From Elusimicrobiota bacterium (GTDB lineage: Bacteria; CAYTYR01; UBA6262): a stretch of 64,000 nucleotides of DNA. The stretch lies in NCBI GenBank assembly GCA_003153935.1, contig PMCA01000034.1:12682-76681 (forward strand), in the 5' to 3' direction. The position numbers and the translations under genes were made by a program. The notes beneath the pieces are model-generated. The model did not search any database. It was given only the letters and a program-made list of their open reading frames with translations, and was not told where the DNA came from. Below, piece by piece: positions 1 to 7,995 of the stretch; position 1 is the stretch's first letter, and the number at the start of each line of letters is the position of its first letter.

Positions 1-2
1 CG

Positions 3-398
3 ATGCAGGAGATACAGCATATCCTGAAATTCGAGGATATTTACCAGGACCTGAAGGATAACAACAAGTGGCCGCGCTGGACAGTGGAAGAGGGTGAGAA
101 ACTGGAATTCGTCATCAGGGCGTTCTTCCATGAAGCCAAGAAGGACGAGTCCATCAAGTTGGCCGACAACGTCAAGGGGCTGGAGCTGGCCATGCAGATG
201 GAGAAAAAAGGGTACGCTATGTATGAGCAGTTCCTGGCCAAAGCCAAAGACGCCAATGAGAAGTTGTTCTATAAAGAGCTGCTGAAACAGGAAAATTCCC
301 ATTACGAAGCACTGGCCAACGTGCATTTGTACCTGACCCAGACCAGCGACTGGTTCACGGATGAAGAAAGTAAGGTTTGGAAATGGATGAATCTGTAG
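3..398 (+). CDS. Ferritin-like/rubrerythrin-family protein, 5' truncated by window edge
   Basis: The visible 131 residues end in a four-helix-bundle-like half. A helix with the pattern E-L-A-M-Q-M-E-K-K-G-Y (about residues 60-71) is followed by a helix carrying E-N-S-H-Y-E-A-L (about 97-104), the E-x-x-H type of diiron ligand found in rubrerythrin-like ferritin-family proteins. A D-W-F segment near the C-terminus also fits that family. The frame is open to the first base of the window, and the first half of the bundle appears to be missing, so the ATG at 3 is probably internal and the gene starts upstream. A role in peroxide or iron handling is inferred from the family only. Confidence 0.7.
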   Translation: MQEIQHILKFEDIYQDLKDNNKWPRWTVEEGEKLEFVIRAFFHEAKKDESIKLADNVKGLELAMQMEKKGYAMYEQFLAKAKDANEKLFYKELLKQENSHYEALANVHLYLTQTSDWFTDEESKVWKWMNL

Positions 399-400
399 AA

Positions 401-433
401 TAGATGGCGGATAACAGATGGCAGATGACAGTT
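401..433. repeat. 7 bp-period short tandem array (AGATGRC type), intergenic
   Basis: Roughly four to five degenerate copies of a heptamer (agatggc, ggataac, agatggc, agatgac) fill most of the 52 bp gap between the ferritin-like gene and the IMPase-like gene. The same unit recurs inside hisH at about 15895-15934. The array ends just before the AAGGAG ribosome binding site at 439-444. Confidence 0.6.
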
Positions 434-450
434 GTAACAAGGAGAGTTGA

Positions 451-1263
451 TTGAAAGAATTTTTGAAAGAAGCCATCGCGGTGGCGCTGAAAAGCGGAGA
501 GATGATTCGCCGGCATGTAGGAAAAGCCAAAGATATCTCTTTTAAAGGGGCGGCCGACCTGGTCACGGATGTGGACAAGAGGTCCGAAGCCCTGATCAAA
601 AGCTACCTGGCCAAAAAGTTTCCTACTCACCAGTTCCTGGGAGAAGAGGGTGGGGGAGACCGGACCGGATGTGCTTATCGCTGGGTAGTGGACCCGATCG
701 ACGGCACTACCAATTTCGTCCATGATCTTCCTTATTTCAGCGTTTCTATCGCCTTGGAATCTGACTGTAAGCCGGTCCTCGGAGTGGTTTACGACCCAGT
801 GCATAACGAGCTATTCCACGCTGTCAAAGGCGGCGGGGCTTTCCTAAATAAAAAAAGCATCAAGGTATCCAAAGTCAAAGAATTAAAACAATCACTGCTC
901 TGCACCGGGTTCGCTTACGAGCTGAAAGATACCCGGGACTCCAATGTCGAGCATTTCGTGGATTTCCTGCTGGCTGCGCAGGCGATCAGGCGCCTGGGCT
1001 CGGCTTCGCTGGATATGTGCTATGTGGCCTGCGGCAGGTTTGACGGCTACTGGGAAGTAGGGCTGAAACCCTGGGACACCGCCGCAGCCCTGATAATATT
1101 GAAAGAAGCCGGGGGCAAAGCTACCAAGTTTAACGGCAGCCCTTATTCGCATTACGACCAGGAGATCCTGGTATCCAACGGACTGCTGCATAAAAAAATG
1201 GAAGACGTGCTGATGCGCCGCCGCCGGGTACGCCACTGCAAGGTTACGTTTGGTAAATACTAA
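451..1263 (+). CDS. suhB: Inositol monophosphatase family protein
   Basis: This 270-residue protein has the metal-binding signatures of the IMPase/FBPase superfamily: a G-E-E motif near residue 66, D-P-I-D-G-T-T-N-F near 89-97, and W-D-T-A-A-A near 209-214. The family are Mg2+-dependent phosphatases acting on inositol-1-phosphate or related sugar or nucleotide phosphates. SuhB is the usual bacterial name, but the substrate cannot be told from sequence. The TTG start at 451 is chosen because AAGGAG at 439-444 sits 6 bases upstream. The stop overlaps the polA start by one base (TAATG), which suggests translational coupling. The last ~20 residues are rich in arginine (four in a row) and are unlike the compact family C-terminus. 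Confidence 0.85.
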   Translation: MKEFLKEAIAVALKSGEMIRRHVGKAKDISFKGAADLVTDVDKRSEALIKSYLAKKFPTHQFLGEEGGGDRTGCAYRWVVDPIDGTTNFVHDLPYFSVSIALESDCKPVLGVVYDPVHNELFHAVKGGGAFLNKKSIKVSKVKELKQSLLCTGFAYELKDTRDSNVEHFVDFLLAAQAIRRLGSASLDMCYVACGRFDGYWEVGLKPWDTAAALIILKEAGGKATKFNGSPYSHYDQEILVSNGLLHKKMEDVLMRRRRVRHCKVTFGKY

Positions 1264-3932
1264 TGAAAAAGAAATTGTACATAATCGATGGCAACGCTTA
1301 TATCCATCGCGCTTTCCACGCCCTGCCGATGCTGACCAATTCCCAGGGGCTGGTGATAAACGCTGTTTATGGCTTTACCAGGACCTTATTAAAGATCATC
1401 AAGCGCGACCAGCCCGATTATCTCGCCGTTTGTTTTGACTCGCCTCATCCGACTTTCCGGCACAAAGAATTCGAACAATACAAAGCCACCCGTAAGGAAA
1501 CCCCACCTGAGCTGAAATCCCAACTGCCCATGGTCAGGGAGATGGTGGAGGCCCTGAACATCCCGGTCTACCAGCTGGCGGGCTATGAAGCTGATGACCT
1601 GATCGCCACTATTGCCCATAAAGTGGAGGAACAGGGCATAGATACCGTTATTGTTAGCGGCGACAAGGACGTCCTGCAGATGGTCAATCCGGATGTAAAG
1701 GTCCTGACCGAACCCAAAGAAACCATGTTTACCGAGAAAGAGGTAAAGGAGAAATACGGATTCGGCCCCGAGCATATCATCGACTACCTGGGATTGTGCG
1801 GGGATTCCAGCGATAATATACCGGGCGTGCCCGGCATAGGCGAAAAGACGGCGACCAAGCTGGTCAGCGAATTTGGCAGTATCGAGAATATTTACGCGAA
1901 CCTGGATAAACTTCCGGCCGCGGTCAAGAATAAAATGGAAGCCGGACGTGAATCGGCTTTTGCGTCCAAACGGCTGGTGACCCTGGTTCAGGACGTACCG
2001 GTAGAGGTGGAGCTGGATAAACTGGCGCTTCACCCGATAGACCAGAAAAAGGCGCTGGAGCTGTTTAATAAATACGAATTCAAGACCCTGATCACGGAAC
2101 TGATAGATCAGAAGCAGGATAAGGATACAAATTATAAAGTGCTGGCGGATGGCGCAGGCCTGCGGGAGCTGATCAGCCGGACAGAGAAGCAAAAGGCAGT
2201 ATCCGTAGACTTGGAAACGGACTCTGCCGACCCGATGCGCGCTCATTCCGTGGGTATGGTCTTCAGCCTGGGCCCCAAAGAAGCGTTTTATATACCCACC
2301 GCCCACACTCATGCTGCCGCTCCTAAACAAGATAAGAAGAGTACCCTGGAGTCCTTCCGCGGAGTTCTTGAAGATAAGCAGATTAAGAAATACGGACAGA
2401 ACCTGAAGTACGACCTGTTGGTACTGCGCAATGAAGATATAACCTTGCGGGGCATATCATTTGATACGATGATCGCTTCTTACCTCATCAATCCTTCCAA
2501 ATTCAAACATAATCTCGAAGATATCGTCGCCGAGTACTTGCAATACAAGATGACCCCGATCAGCGACTTGATCGGCAAGGGGGCTAAACAGATCACGATG
2601 GATCAGGTCCAGGTGGAAACCGTATCCGATTATGCCTGCGCCCAGGCGGATATGGTCTGGCGGCTAGTAGAGAAACTATCGGGCCTGCTTAAGGAAAGAG
2701 ATCTGGACAGCCTGTTCTATAAGGTGGAAATGCCGTTGATGGAAATACTGGCGGATATGGAATATGCCGGTATCCTGGTTGACCTGGGCTATCTGAAGAA
2801 ATTGGCCGTTGAGTTTGAAGAAAAAATATACGGGCTGGAACAGCAGATATATAAACTGGCCGGTGGTGAGTTCAATATTAATTCCCCACAGCAGTTGGCC
2901 AAGATATTATTCGAGAAGCTGAATTTGCCGGTGATCGAGCGCACCAAAACAGGCGCTTCCACTAACGAATCGGTGCTGAAGCAGTTATCGTCCAGCCATG
3001 AACTGCCCAAGCTTATCATGCAGTACAGGGAGCTGGCTAAGTTAAAATCAACTTACATCGACCCGGTCCCGGAAATGGTCAATCCCAAAACTGGGCGCCT
3101 GCATACTTCCTTTAACCAAACCGTTACCGCCACGGGGCGGTTGTCGTCAAGTGAACCTAATCTGCAGAATATTCCTATCCGCACCGAGATCGGGCGGTCT
3201 ATCCGCCGCGCCTTCATCCCTAAAGAGGGCTGCGTCTTCATCGACGCGGACTATTCGCAGATCGACCTGCGGGTCCTGGCGCATATGTCCGGCGATGAGA
3301 ATATGAGCGCGGCGTTCCGTAATAACGAGGATATCCACAACCATACCGCCTGCGAAATATTCGGCATCAAACCGGAAGAGGTGGATGAAGAAAAAAGGCG
3401 TATCGCCAAAACAGTTAACTTCGGTCTTTCCTACGGGATGAGCCCGTTTGGGCTGTCGCAGAACCTGGGTATACCTACGGGCATTGCTAAGGAATACATT
3501 GAGAAATATTTTACCCGGTATAAAGGGGTAAAGAAATATATGGAAGATATAGTTAAGACAGCGCAAAAAGACGGGTTTGTAACCACTTTGCTGAACCGGC
3601 GCCGTTATTTGCCGGAGATTAGCGCCAAGAATGGAACGGTCCGGTCATTTGCCGAACGGGTAGCCATTAATATGCCGATACAGGGTACCGCCTCCGACAT
3701 AATCAAGGTAGCGATGATAAACATAGCGCATCGCCTTAATGCGGAAAAACTGAAAACCAAAATGCTGCTGCAGGTGCATGATGAATTAATATTTGAAACG
3801 CTTAAAGATGAGGTCACTAAGGTCAAAAAGCTGGTGAAAGAGGAGATGGAAGGGGCAATTAAGCTGGATGTGCCTCTGATTGCCAATATTAGCATTGGCG
3901 CCAATTGGCGGGACCTGGAGGAAACAGAATGA
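1263..3932 (+). CDS. polA: DNA polymerase I
   Basis: The full three-domain enzyme of 889 residues is present. The N-terminal 5'-3' exonuclease (about 1-290) includes the helix-hairpin-helix G-V-P-G-I-G-E-K-T. The 3'-5' proofreading domain keeps the D-L-E-T-D motif near residue 315 and downstream aspartates in the Exo II and III positions, so proofreading is probably active, unlike in many bacterial PolA proteins. The polymerase domain has D-Y-S-Q-I-D-L-R near 661, the O-helix R-R-I-A-K-T-V-N-F-G-L-S-Y-G near 711-725 and Q-V-H-D-E-L near 836. It fills repair gaps and removes RNA primers. It starts within the stop of the IMPase gene and ends overlapping the next small membrane-protein gene. Confidence 0.97.
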   Translation: MKKKLYIIDGNAYIHRAFHALPMLTNSQGLVINAVYGFTRTLLKIIKRDQPDYLAVCFDSPHPTFRHKEFEQYKATRKETPPELKSQLPMVREMVEALNIPVYQLAGYEADDLIATIAHKVEEQGIDTVIVSGDKDVLQMVNPDVKVLTEPKETMFTEKEVKEKYGFGPEHIIDYLGLCGDSSDNIPGVPGIGEKTATKLVSEFGSIENIYANLDKLPAAVKNKMEAGRESAFASKRLVTLVQDVPVEVELDKLALHPIDQKKALELFNKYEFKTLITELIDQKQDKDTNYKVLADGAGLRELISRTEKQKAVSVDLETDSADPMRAHSVGMVFSLGPKEAFYIPTAHTHAAAPKQDKKSTLESFRGVLEDKQIKKYGQNLKYDLLVLRNEDITLRGISFDTMIASYLINPSKFKHNLEDIVAEYLQYKMTPISDLIGKGAKQITMDQVQVETVSDYACAQADMVWRLVEKLSGLLKERDLDSLFYKVEMPLMEILADMEYAGILVDLGYLKKLAVEFEEKIYGLEQQIYKLAGGEFNINSPQQLAKILFEKLNLPVIERTKTGASTNESVLKQLSSSHELPKLIMQYRELAKLKSTYIDPVPEMVNPKTGRLHTSFNQTVTATGRLSSSEPNLQNIPIRTEIGRSIRRAFIPKEGCVFIDADYSQIDLRVLAHMSGDENMSAAFRNNEDIHNHTACEIFGIKPEEVDEEKRRIAKTVNFGLSYGMSPFGLSQNLGIPTGIAKEYIEKYFTRYKGVKKYMEDIVKTAQKDGFVTTLLNRRRYLPEISAKNGTVRSFAERVAINMPIQGTASDIIKVAMINIAHRLNAEKLKTKMLLQVHDELIFETLKDEVTKVKKLVKEEMEGAIKLDVPLIANISIGANWRDLEETE

Positions 3933-4324
3933 TCCGGAAACTTATATATTGGCTGGCCAGCTGGCTGGGGATATTTATCAGCTCGATCTGGATGATATTT
4001 GTTACCGGGCAATTCGTGACCGGAGCCGATATTGGGTTTATCAACTACCTGATGCAATTGTTCGGGGGATTGATGCTGGTATTTACGGTCCTGATAGCCA
4101 TCAGGCGGCCGGTATTAGGCGGAGCATGGCTTTTTACAGAAGGATTTTTATTTATAATGTTTTGTCGGTACAAAGGAGTATTAACAGCGCCGAATTTATT
4201 TAATGGACTGGCGCCGATGGTAGTGGCGTTGTTGTTCCTGGTCTCACAGCGGGGATACACGAATGAGCCGCCGCTGATCATTCCCGAACCAGATAAGGAA
4301 CATCAATATAAATTCCCGGAGTGA
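3929..4324 (+). CDS. Small multi-pass membrane protein, unknown function
   Basis: A 131-residue hydrophobic protein with three to four predicted membrane segments (about residues 5-25, 34-55, 59-77 and 87-103) and a polar C-terminal tail rich in proline, glutamate and lysine. I do not recognise a family. The ATG at 3929 overlaps the polA stop (ATGA) and has GGAGG about 8 bases upstream, so it is preferred over an in-frame ATG at 3905 inside polA. It is translationally coupled to polA. The gene ends where the first copy of the palindromic repeat begins. Confidence 0.65.
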   Translation: MIRKLIYWLASWLGIFISSIWMIFVTGQFVTGADIGFINYLMQLFGGLMLVFTVLIAIRRPVLGGAWLFTEGFLFIMFCRYKGVLTAPNLFNGLAPMVVALLFLVSQRGYTNEPPLIIPEPDKEHQYKFPE

Positions 4325-4333
4325 TATCGCGCG

Positions 4334-4447
4334 GGTCCTGTCTCAGGTCAATTTCTCGGGCCATCATGGTTTTCGAGACTTCTTGGAAGTACCAACTTGC
4401 TCTCGAAAACCAGATGTCTCTTTCGAAATTAACCTTTCGCCACCCCC
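4334..4447 (+). repeat. Palindromic repeat element, copy 1
   Basis: An imperfect palindrome of about 110 bp. The inner stem TGGTTTTCGAGA (4367-4378) pairs perfectly with TCTCGAAAACCA (4401-4412). The sequence matches copy 3 (5421-5524) in the same orientation, notably at C-C-A-G-A-T-G-T-C-T-C, and copy 2 (4461-4563) in the opposite orientation. It occupies the gap between the small membrane-protein gene and mutM. Confidence 0.75.
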
Positions 4448-4460
4448 GCTGGTTATGAGC

Positions 4461-4563
4461 GGTGTGTTGAGTGGTTGATTTCGACGAGGCATTTACTTTT
4501 CGAACCAAGGCTCTTGACGCTTATTTCGAAAAGTATAATGACCAAGAAATCAATCCGAGACAC
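4461..4563 (-). repeat. Palindromic repeat element, copy 2 (inverted)
   Basis: This is an inverted copy of the element at 5421-5524, about 85% identical by eye. Its inner stem TACTTTTCGAA (4494-4504) pairs perfectly with TTCGAAAAGTA (4525-4535). The stem sequence differs from copy 1, but the changes on the two arms compensate each other. It lies directly upstream of mutM and, by chance, keeps a reading frame open in phase with mutM. Confidence 0.8.
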
Positions 4564-4594
4564 AAGCCGCTCAGATGAGTTTAAATGGAGTTTT

Positions 4595-5416
4595 ATGCCT
4601 GAATTGCCGGAAGTGGAAACAGTACGACGAGCTTTGGAGAAAAGGATCATCGGCAGGAAAATACTGGCCGTGGAATCCAATTTTCCTAAAATAGTCTCGA
4701 CTCCTTCATTTAAAACCTTTGCCAGTCAGATCAAGGGCAGTAAAATTGAGGCTATGTTCCGCCGGGGTAAGTTCCTGATATTCGACCTGAGCGGCGGCCT
4801 GTCCATGATCTCGCACTTGCGCATGACCGGACACTGGCTGGTGACAAAGAACCTGCCCGATAGCAAATTCATCCATCTTAAACTTAAATTATCCGATGGC
4901 CATACACTGGCTTACAGCGATATCCGCAAATTCGGCCGCATCTGGCTGATCGAGCGCCAGGATTTCGCGTTGTTCAAACCTTTTGCCAAGCTGGGTATTG
5001 AACCTCTGTCAAAGGGGTTCACCATGGAAGCATTCTCAGGGAGGCTGGCTAAATACAAGAACAATATAAAGCAAGTATTGCTTAATCAGCAGGTTGTGGC
5101 GGGTCTGGGAAATATTTATGTTGATGAGGTGCTCTTTTCGGCAGGGGTGCGGCCGTCAAGGAAAGTGCCGAGCTTAACCAAAACTGAAATATTGAAAATA
5201 TTCAAGGCCATCAGGCGGATTTTGGCACTGGCGATAAAGCATGGTGGAACCACGGTGGAGAATTTTACGACACCGGAGGGCGGCACCGGGTATTTCCAGA
5301 ATAAGCTGAAAATATATGGCAGAAAAGGCCAGAAGTGCTATAATTGTAAGGGAACGGTCAGCCGGATAGTCATCGCCGGCCGGGGAACGCATTTTTGTAA
5401 GAGTTGTCAAAAATGA
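4595..5416 (+). CDS. mutM: Formamidopyrimidine-DNA glycosylase (Fpg/MutM)
   Basis: This bifunctional glycosylase/AP lyase removes 8-oxoguanine and formamidopyrimidines. The 273-residue protein begins M-P-E-L-P-E-V-E-T-V-R-R; after methionine removal Pro2 is the catalytic nucleophile and Glu3 its partner. The C-terminal zinc finger has C-x2-C-x~16-C-x2-C (near residues 249-272). The frame stays open upstream to 4475, but those 40 codons come from the palindromic repeat and would bury the catalytic proline, so ATG 4595 (GGAG at 4587-4590) is the true start. Repeat copies lie on both sides of the gene. Confidence 0.95.
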   Translation: MPELPEVETVRRALEKRIIGRKILAVESNFPKIVSTPSFKTFASQIKGSKIEAMFRRGKFLIFDLSGGLSMISHLRMTGHWLVTKNLPDSKFIHLKLKLSDGHTLAYSDIRKFGRIWLIERQDFALFKPFAKLGIEPLSKGFTMEAFSGRLAKYKNNIKQVLLNQQVVAGLGNIYVDEVLFSAGVRPSRKVPSLTKTEILKIFKAIRRILALAIKHGGTTVENFTTPEGGTGYFQNKLKIYGRKGQKCYNCKGTVSRIVIAGRGTHFCKSCQK

Positions 5417-5420
5417 GTAA

Positions 5421-5524
5421 GGGTGTCTCGAATTGATTTCTTGGACATCATGATTTTCGAAATAAGCTTCAAGAGCCTTGGTTCGAAAACCAGATGTCTC
5501 TGCGAAATCAACCACTCGACACCC
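5421..5524 (+). repeat. Palindromic repeat element, copy 3
   Basis: A 104 bp element bounded by GGGTGTC (5421-5427) and GACACCC (5518-5524). Its arms are largely self-complementary, including TGATTTTCGAA (5451-5461) with TTCGAAAACCA (5482-5492), one mismatch. It fills almost the whole gap between mutM and coaE. It is too short to encode a protein and resembles a MITE- or REP-type element. Confidence 0.8.
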
Positions 5525-5542
5525 ATCTACGGGGACTAGCAC

Positions 5543-6124
5543 ATGTTAAAGATCGGATTAACCGGAAATATCGCATCGGGCAAGAGTACGGTGGCGGAGG
5601 TTTGGCGGAAGATGGGGGCCGAGATCATCGATGTGGATGAGTTGGCGCATGACCTCTATAGGCCGCGCAGCGTTATCTGGCGGAAAGTGTTCAAAGCCTT
5701 CGGTCCGGATATTGTTAGAAACGATAAAACTATCAACAGGGCAATATTAGCCGCTCTGGTATTCTCTGACCGCAAAAAACTGAAAAAGCTGGAGAAGATA
5801 ATGTATCCGGCCATAGTCAAAGAGCTGAAAAGGCAGATGGCACAGGCCAAAGGCAAAATAGTGGTGGCTGATATGGCTATCCTCTTCGAAGCCCGGGCGC
5901 AGAAACTTTTTGATAAGATAGTATTAGTTAAGGTATCCAAAGCCAACCAGGTAAAACGGTTACTCAAAAGCCGGAAACTTACAAAATCCCAGGCGCTGAG
6001 CAGAATAGGCGCTTTTAAGTCCCAAACCGGCAAAATAACCCAAAGCGACCACACAATTGACGGTAACCTGCCCCTGATCCGCATGCAAAAGCAGGCCCGG
6101 GAATTATTTAGAAAAATACCTTGA
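5543..6124 (+). CDS. coaE: Dephospho-CoA kinase
   Basis: CoaE performs the last step of coenzyme A synthesis, the ATP-dependent 3'-phosphorylation of dephospho-CoA. The 193-residue protein has the P-loop G-N-I-A-S-G-K-S-T at about residues 8-16, a D-V-D-E-L motif near 31 and a lid region with R-L-L-K-S-R-K-L-T near 134. Length and order match the family. The ribosome binding site is weak (GGGG at 5531-5534). The stop codon overlaps the -35 box of the putative rho promoter. Confidence 0.93.
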   Translation: MLKIGLTGNIASGKSTVAEVWRKMGAEIIDVDELAHDLYRPRSVIWRKVFKAFGPDIVRNDKTINRAILAALVFSDRKKLKKLEKIMYPAIVKELKRQMAQAKGKIVVADMAILFEARAQKLFDKIVLVKVSKANQVKRLLKSRKLTKSQALSRIGAFKSQTGKITQSDHTIDGNLPLIRMQKQARELFRKIP

Positions 6125-6149
6125 CGAAAGGGCGTTTTTACAGTATAGT
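6121..6149 (+). promoter_or_regulatory. Putative sigma70-type promoter for rho
   Basis: TTGACG at 6121-6126 and TATAGT at 6144-6149 are separated by exactly 17 bases. Each hexamer differs from the consensus at one position. A start near 6156 would give a leader of about 145 nt before rho, which fits the long gap at this point. I see no terminator between coaE and this site. Confidence 0.6.
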
Positions 6150-6302
6150 ATATGAAACATTAATACTGCTTTTAAGTCCACAGGAGTTCTCTCCATTTTA
6201 ACAGCATGTCATTAACACAATCCAAAACAGCAAAACCCTGAGTATTGATCGCTATATAGCAATATTACGGTTTGGTACGTATTTATAACGGGAGGAAGTA
6301 AA

Positions 6303-7586
6303 ATGGAAAATGCAGCACAAGGTGCAGCGTTAGATATGGCTGCTTTGGCAAAACGGACTGTTTCCGATCTGACGGAGATAGCCAAAGACCTGAAAATGGA
6401 ATCAGTCAGCGGGCTGAAAAAGCAGGAGATCATCTTTAAGATCCTGCAGGCCCAGACTGAAAAAAGCGGCCTGATCTTCGATGAAGGCGTCCTGGAGATA
6501 TTGCCGGACGGCTTCGGTTTTTTACGCTCGCCGCAATATAACTATTTAGCCGGGCCGGACGATATTTACGTTTCTCCCAGCCAGATCCGCCGTTTCGACC
6601 TGCGCAAAGGCGATACCATCAGCGGCCAGGTCAGGCCTCCCAAGGAAGGCGAGAGATATTTCGCCCTGCTGAAGATCGAGGCGGTCAACAGCGCCAACCC
6701 CGATGACATCAAAAAAAGAATTCTATTCGATAACCTAACTCCCTTATATCCGCAAGCCAAGCTGAACCTGGAAACCACCCAGGAAGAGATATCCATGCGC
6801 ATCATGGACATGTTCACCCCGATAGGCAAGGGCCAGCGCGGCCTGATAGTATCCCCGCCGCGGGCCGGCAAGACCATTCTCCTGCAAAAACTCGCCAATG
6901 CCATCAGCACCAATCATCCGGAAGTATCCCTGATAGTCCTATTGATAGACGAGAGACCGGAAGAAGTGACGGATATGCAGCGGTCGGTCAAGGGAGAGGT
7001 AATTTCCTCCACTTTTGACGAGCCGAGCGAACGGCATATCCAGGTGGCCGAAATGGTTATAGAGAAAGCGAAAAGGCTTGTAGAACAGAAGAAAGATGTG
7101 GTAATATTACTGGACAGCATAACCCGGTTAGCCAGGGCTTATAATGCCACGGTCCCGCCCAGCGGCAAAGTGCTCAGCGGTGGCGTGGATTCGAATGCCT
7201 TGCAGCGGCCCAAGAGGTTCTTTGGCGCCGCTCGTAATATTGAAGAGGGTGGCAGTCTGACGATCATGGCTACGGCGCTGGTAGAGACCGGCTCCCGCAT
7301 GGACGAAGTCATATTTGAAGAATTTAAGGGTACCGGCAACATGGAAATGATCCTGGACCGCCGGTTGGTAGACAAGCGAGTGTTCCCGGCCCTGGACATC
7401 AACAAGTCCGGCACGCGGCGCGAGGAATTACTGCTCAGTGAAGATGAATTGAACAAGGTCTGGATCCTGCGTAAGGTGCTCAATACCTTAAGCGTGGTAG
7501 AGACCATGGAACTGGTAGCGGAAAAGGTACGCAAGACTAAGAGCAACAAGGAATTCCTGAAATCGATGGAATTCAACGGCAGATAA
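6303..7586 (+). CDS. rho: Transcription termination factor Rho
   Basis: Rho is the hexameric RNA-dependent ATPase/helicase that ends transcription. The 427-residue protein has an N-terminal Rho_N-like segment (about 15-55), a cold-shock-type RNA-binding domain with G-F-G-F-L-R (about 65-75), the Walker A P-P-R-A-G-K-T near 184-191, D-E-R-P-E-E-V near 217, and Walker B L-L-D-S-I-T-R-L near 269. GGGAGGAAG at 6290-6298 precedes the ATG. The long leader is in keeping with the autoregulated leaders known for rho in other bacteria, but no specific element was identified here. Confidence 0.97.
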   Translation: MENAAQGAALDMAALAKRTVSDLTEIAKDLKMESVSGLKKQEIIFKILQAQTEKSGLIFDEGVLEILPDGFGFLRSPQYNYLAGPDDIYVSPSQIRRFDLRKGDTISGQVRPPKEGERYFALLKIEAVNSANPDDIKKRILFDNLTPLYPQAKLNLETTQEEISMRIMDMFTPIGKGQRGLIVSPPRAGKTILLQKLANAISTNHPEVSLIVLLIDERPEEVTDMQRSVKGEVISSTFDEPSERHIQVAEMVIEKAKRLVEQKKDVVILLDSITRLARAYNATVPPSGKVLSGGVDSNALQRPKRFFGAARNIEEGGSLTIMATALVETGSRMDEVIFEEFKGTGNMEMILDRRLVDKRVFPALDINKSGTRREELLLSEDELNKVWILRKVLNTLSVVETMELVAEKVRKTKSNKEFLKSMEFNGR

Positions 7587-7612
7587 TAAAAAACACCAAG
7601 GAGGAAGTCGCG

Positions 7613-7930
7613 ATGAAAGAAGGAACACACCCCCAGTATAAGGAAACCGTAATTAAGTGTGTATGCGGGGCCACTTATAAAACACGGTCAACCAAAGAGA
7701 ATATCCACGTGGATATCTGCTCAGCCTGCCATCCGTTCTACACCGGTAAACAGAAGCTGGTAGATACGGCGGGTATGGTGGAGAAATTCCAGAAGAGACT
7801 GTCCAAGAAGACTGGCGAAGAAAAGAAAGTGAAAGGCAAAAAGGCCAAAGCCGCGGCTAAAGAGAAAAAAGTAGAGAAGGCCAAAAAAGAGAAAAAAGCG
7901 GCAGCCGAAACCGAAAAACAGACTTCTTAG
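7613..7930 (+). CDS. rpmE: Ribosomal protein bL31 with Lys/Ala-rich C-terminal tail
   Basis: The first 65 or so residues are a zinc-type L31: Cys16 and Cys18 (C-V-C-G) with Cys36 and Cys39 (C-S-A-C), followed by H-P-F-Y-T-G-K. Residues about 66-105 are an extra tail made almost entirely of K, A and E. Usual bL31 is about 70 residues, so the tail adds about 40. It is probably disordered or helical and could bind rRNA. The gene lies 26 bp after rho with GGAGG upstream and is followed by a strong terminator. Confidence 0.95.
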   Translation: MKEGTHPQYKETVIKCVCGATYKTRSTKENIHVDICSACHPFYTGKQKLVDTAGMVEKFQKRLSKKTGEEKKVKGKKAKAAAKEKKVEKAKKEKKAAAETEKQTS

Positions 7931-7951
7931 AACGCTAATAAATGCTAAAAC

Positions 7952-7982
7952 AAAAAGGACAGAATACATCTGTCCTTTTTTG
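7952..7982 (+). terminator. Rho-independent terminator after rpmE
   Basis: GGACAGA pairs with TCTGTCC around a 5-base loop, flanked by five A on the left and a run of T on the right (CCTTTTTTG). This is the clearest intrinsic terminator in the window and should end the rho-rpmE transcript. The next start (TTG 7996) follows within about 15 bases. Confidence 0.9.
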
Positions 7983-7995
7983 TTAGGAGAAGATA

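Noticed and set aside
1389-2330. Long open frame on the - strand (313 codons) opposite polA
   Set aside because: It is fully antisense to conserved polA domains; composition reflects polA codons and no protein motif is visible.
4475-4594. 40-codon N-terminal extension of MutM
   Set aside because: It derives from the palindromic repeat and would block the catalytic N-terminal proline; the start at 4595 has its own ribosome binding site.
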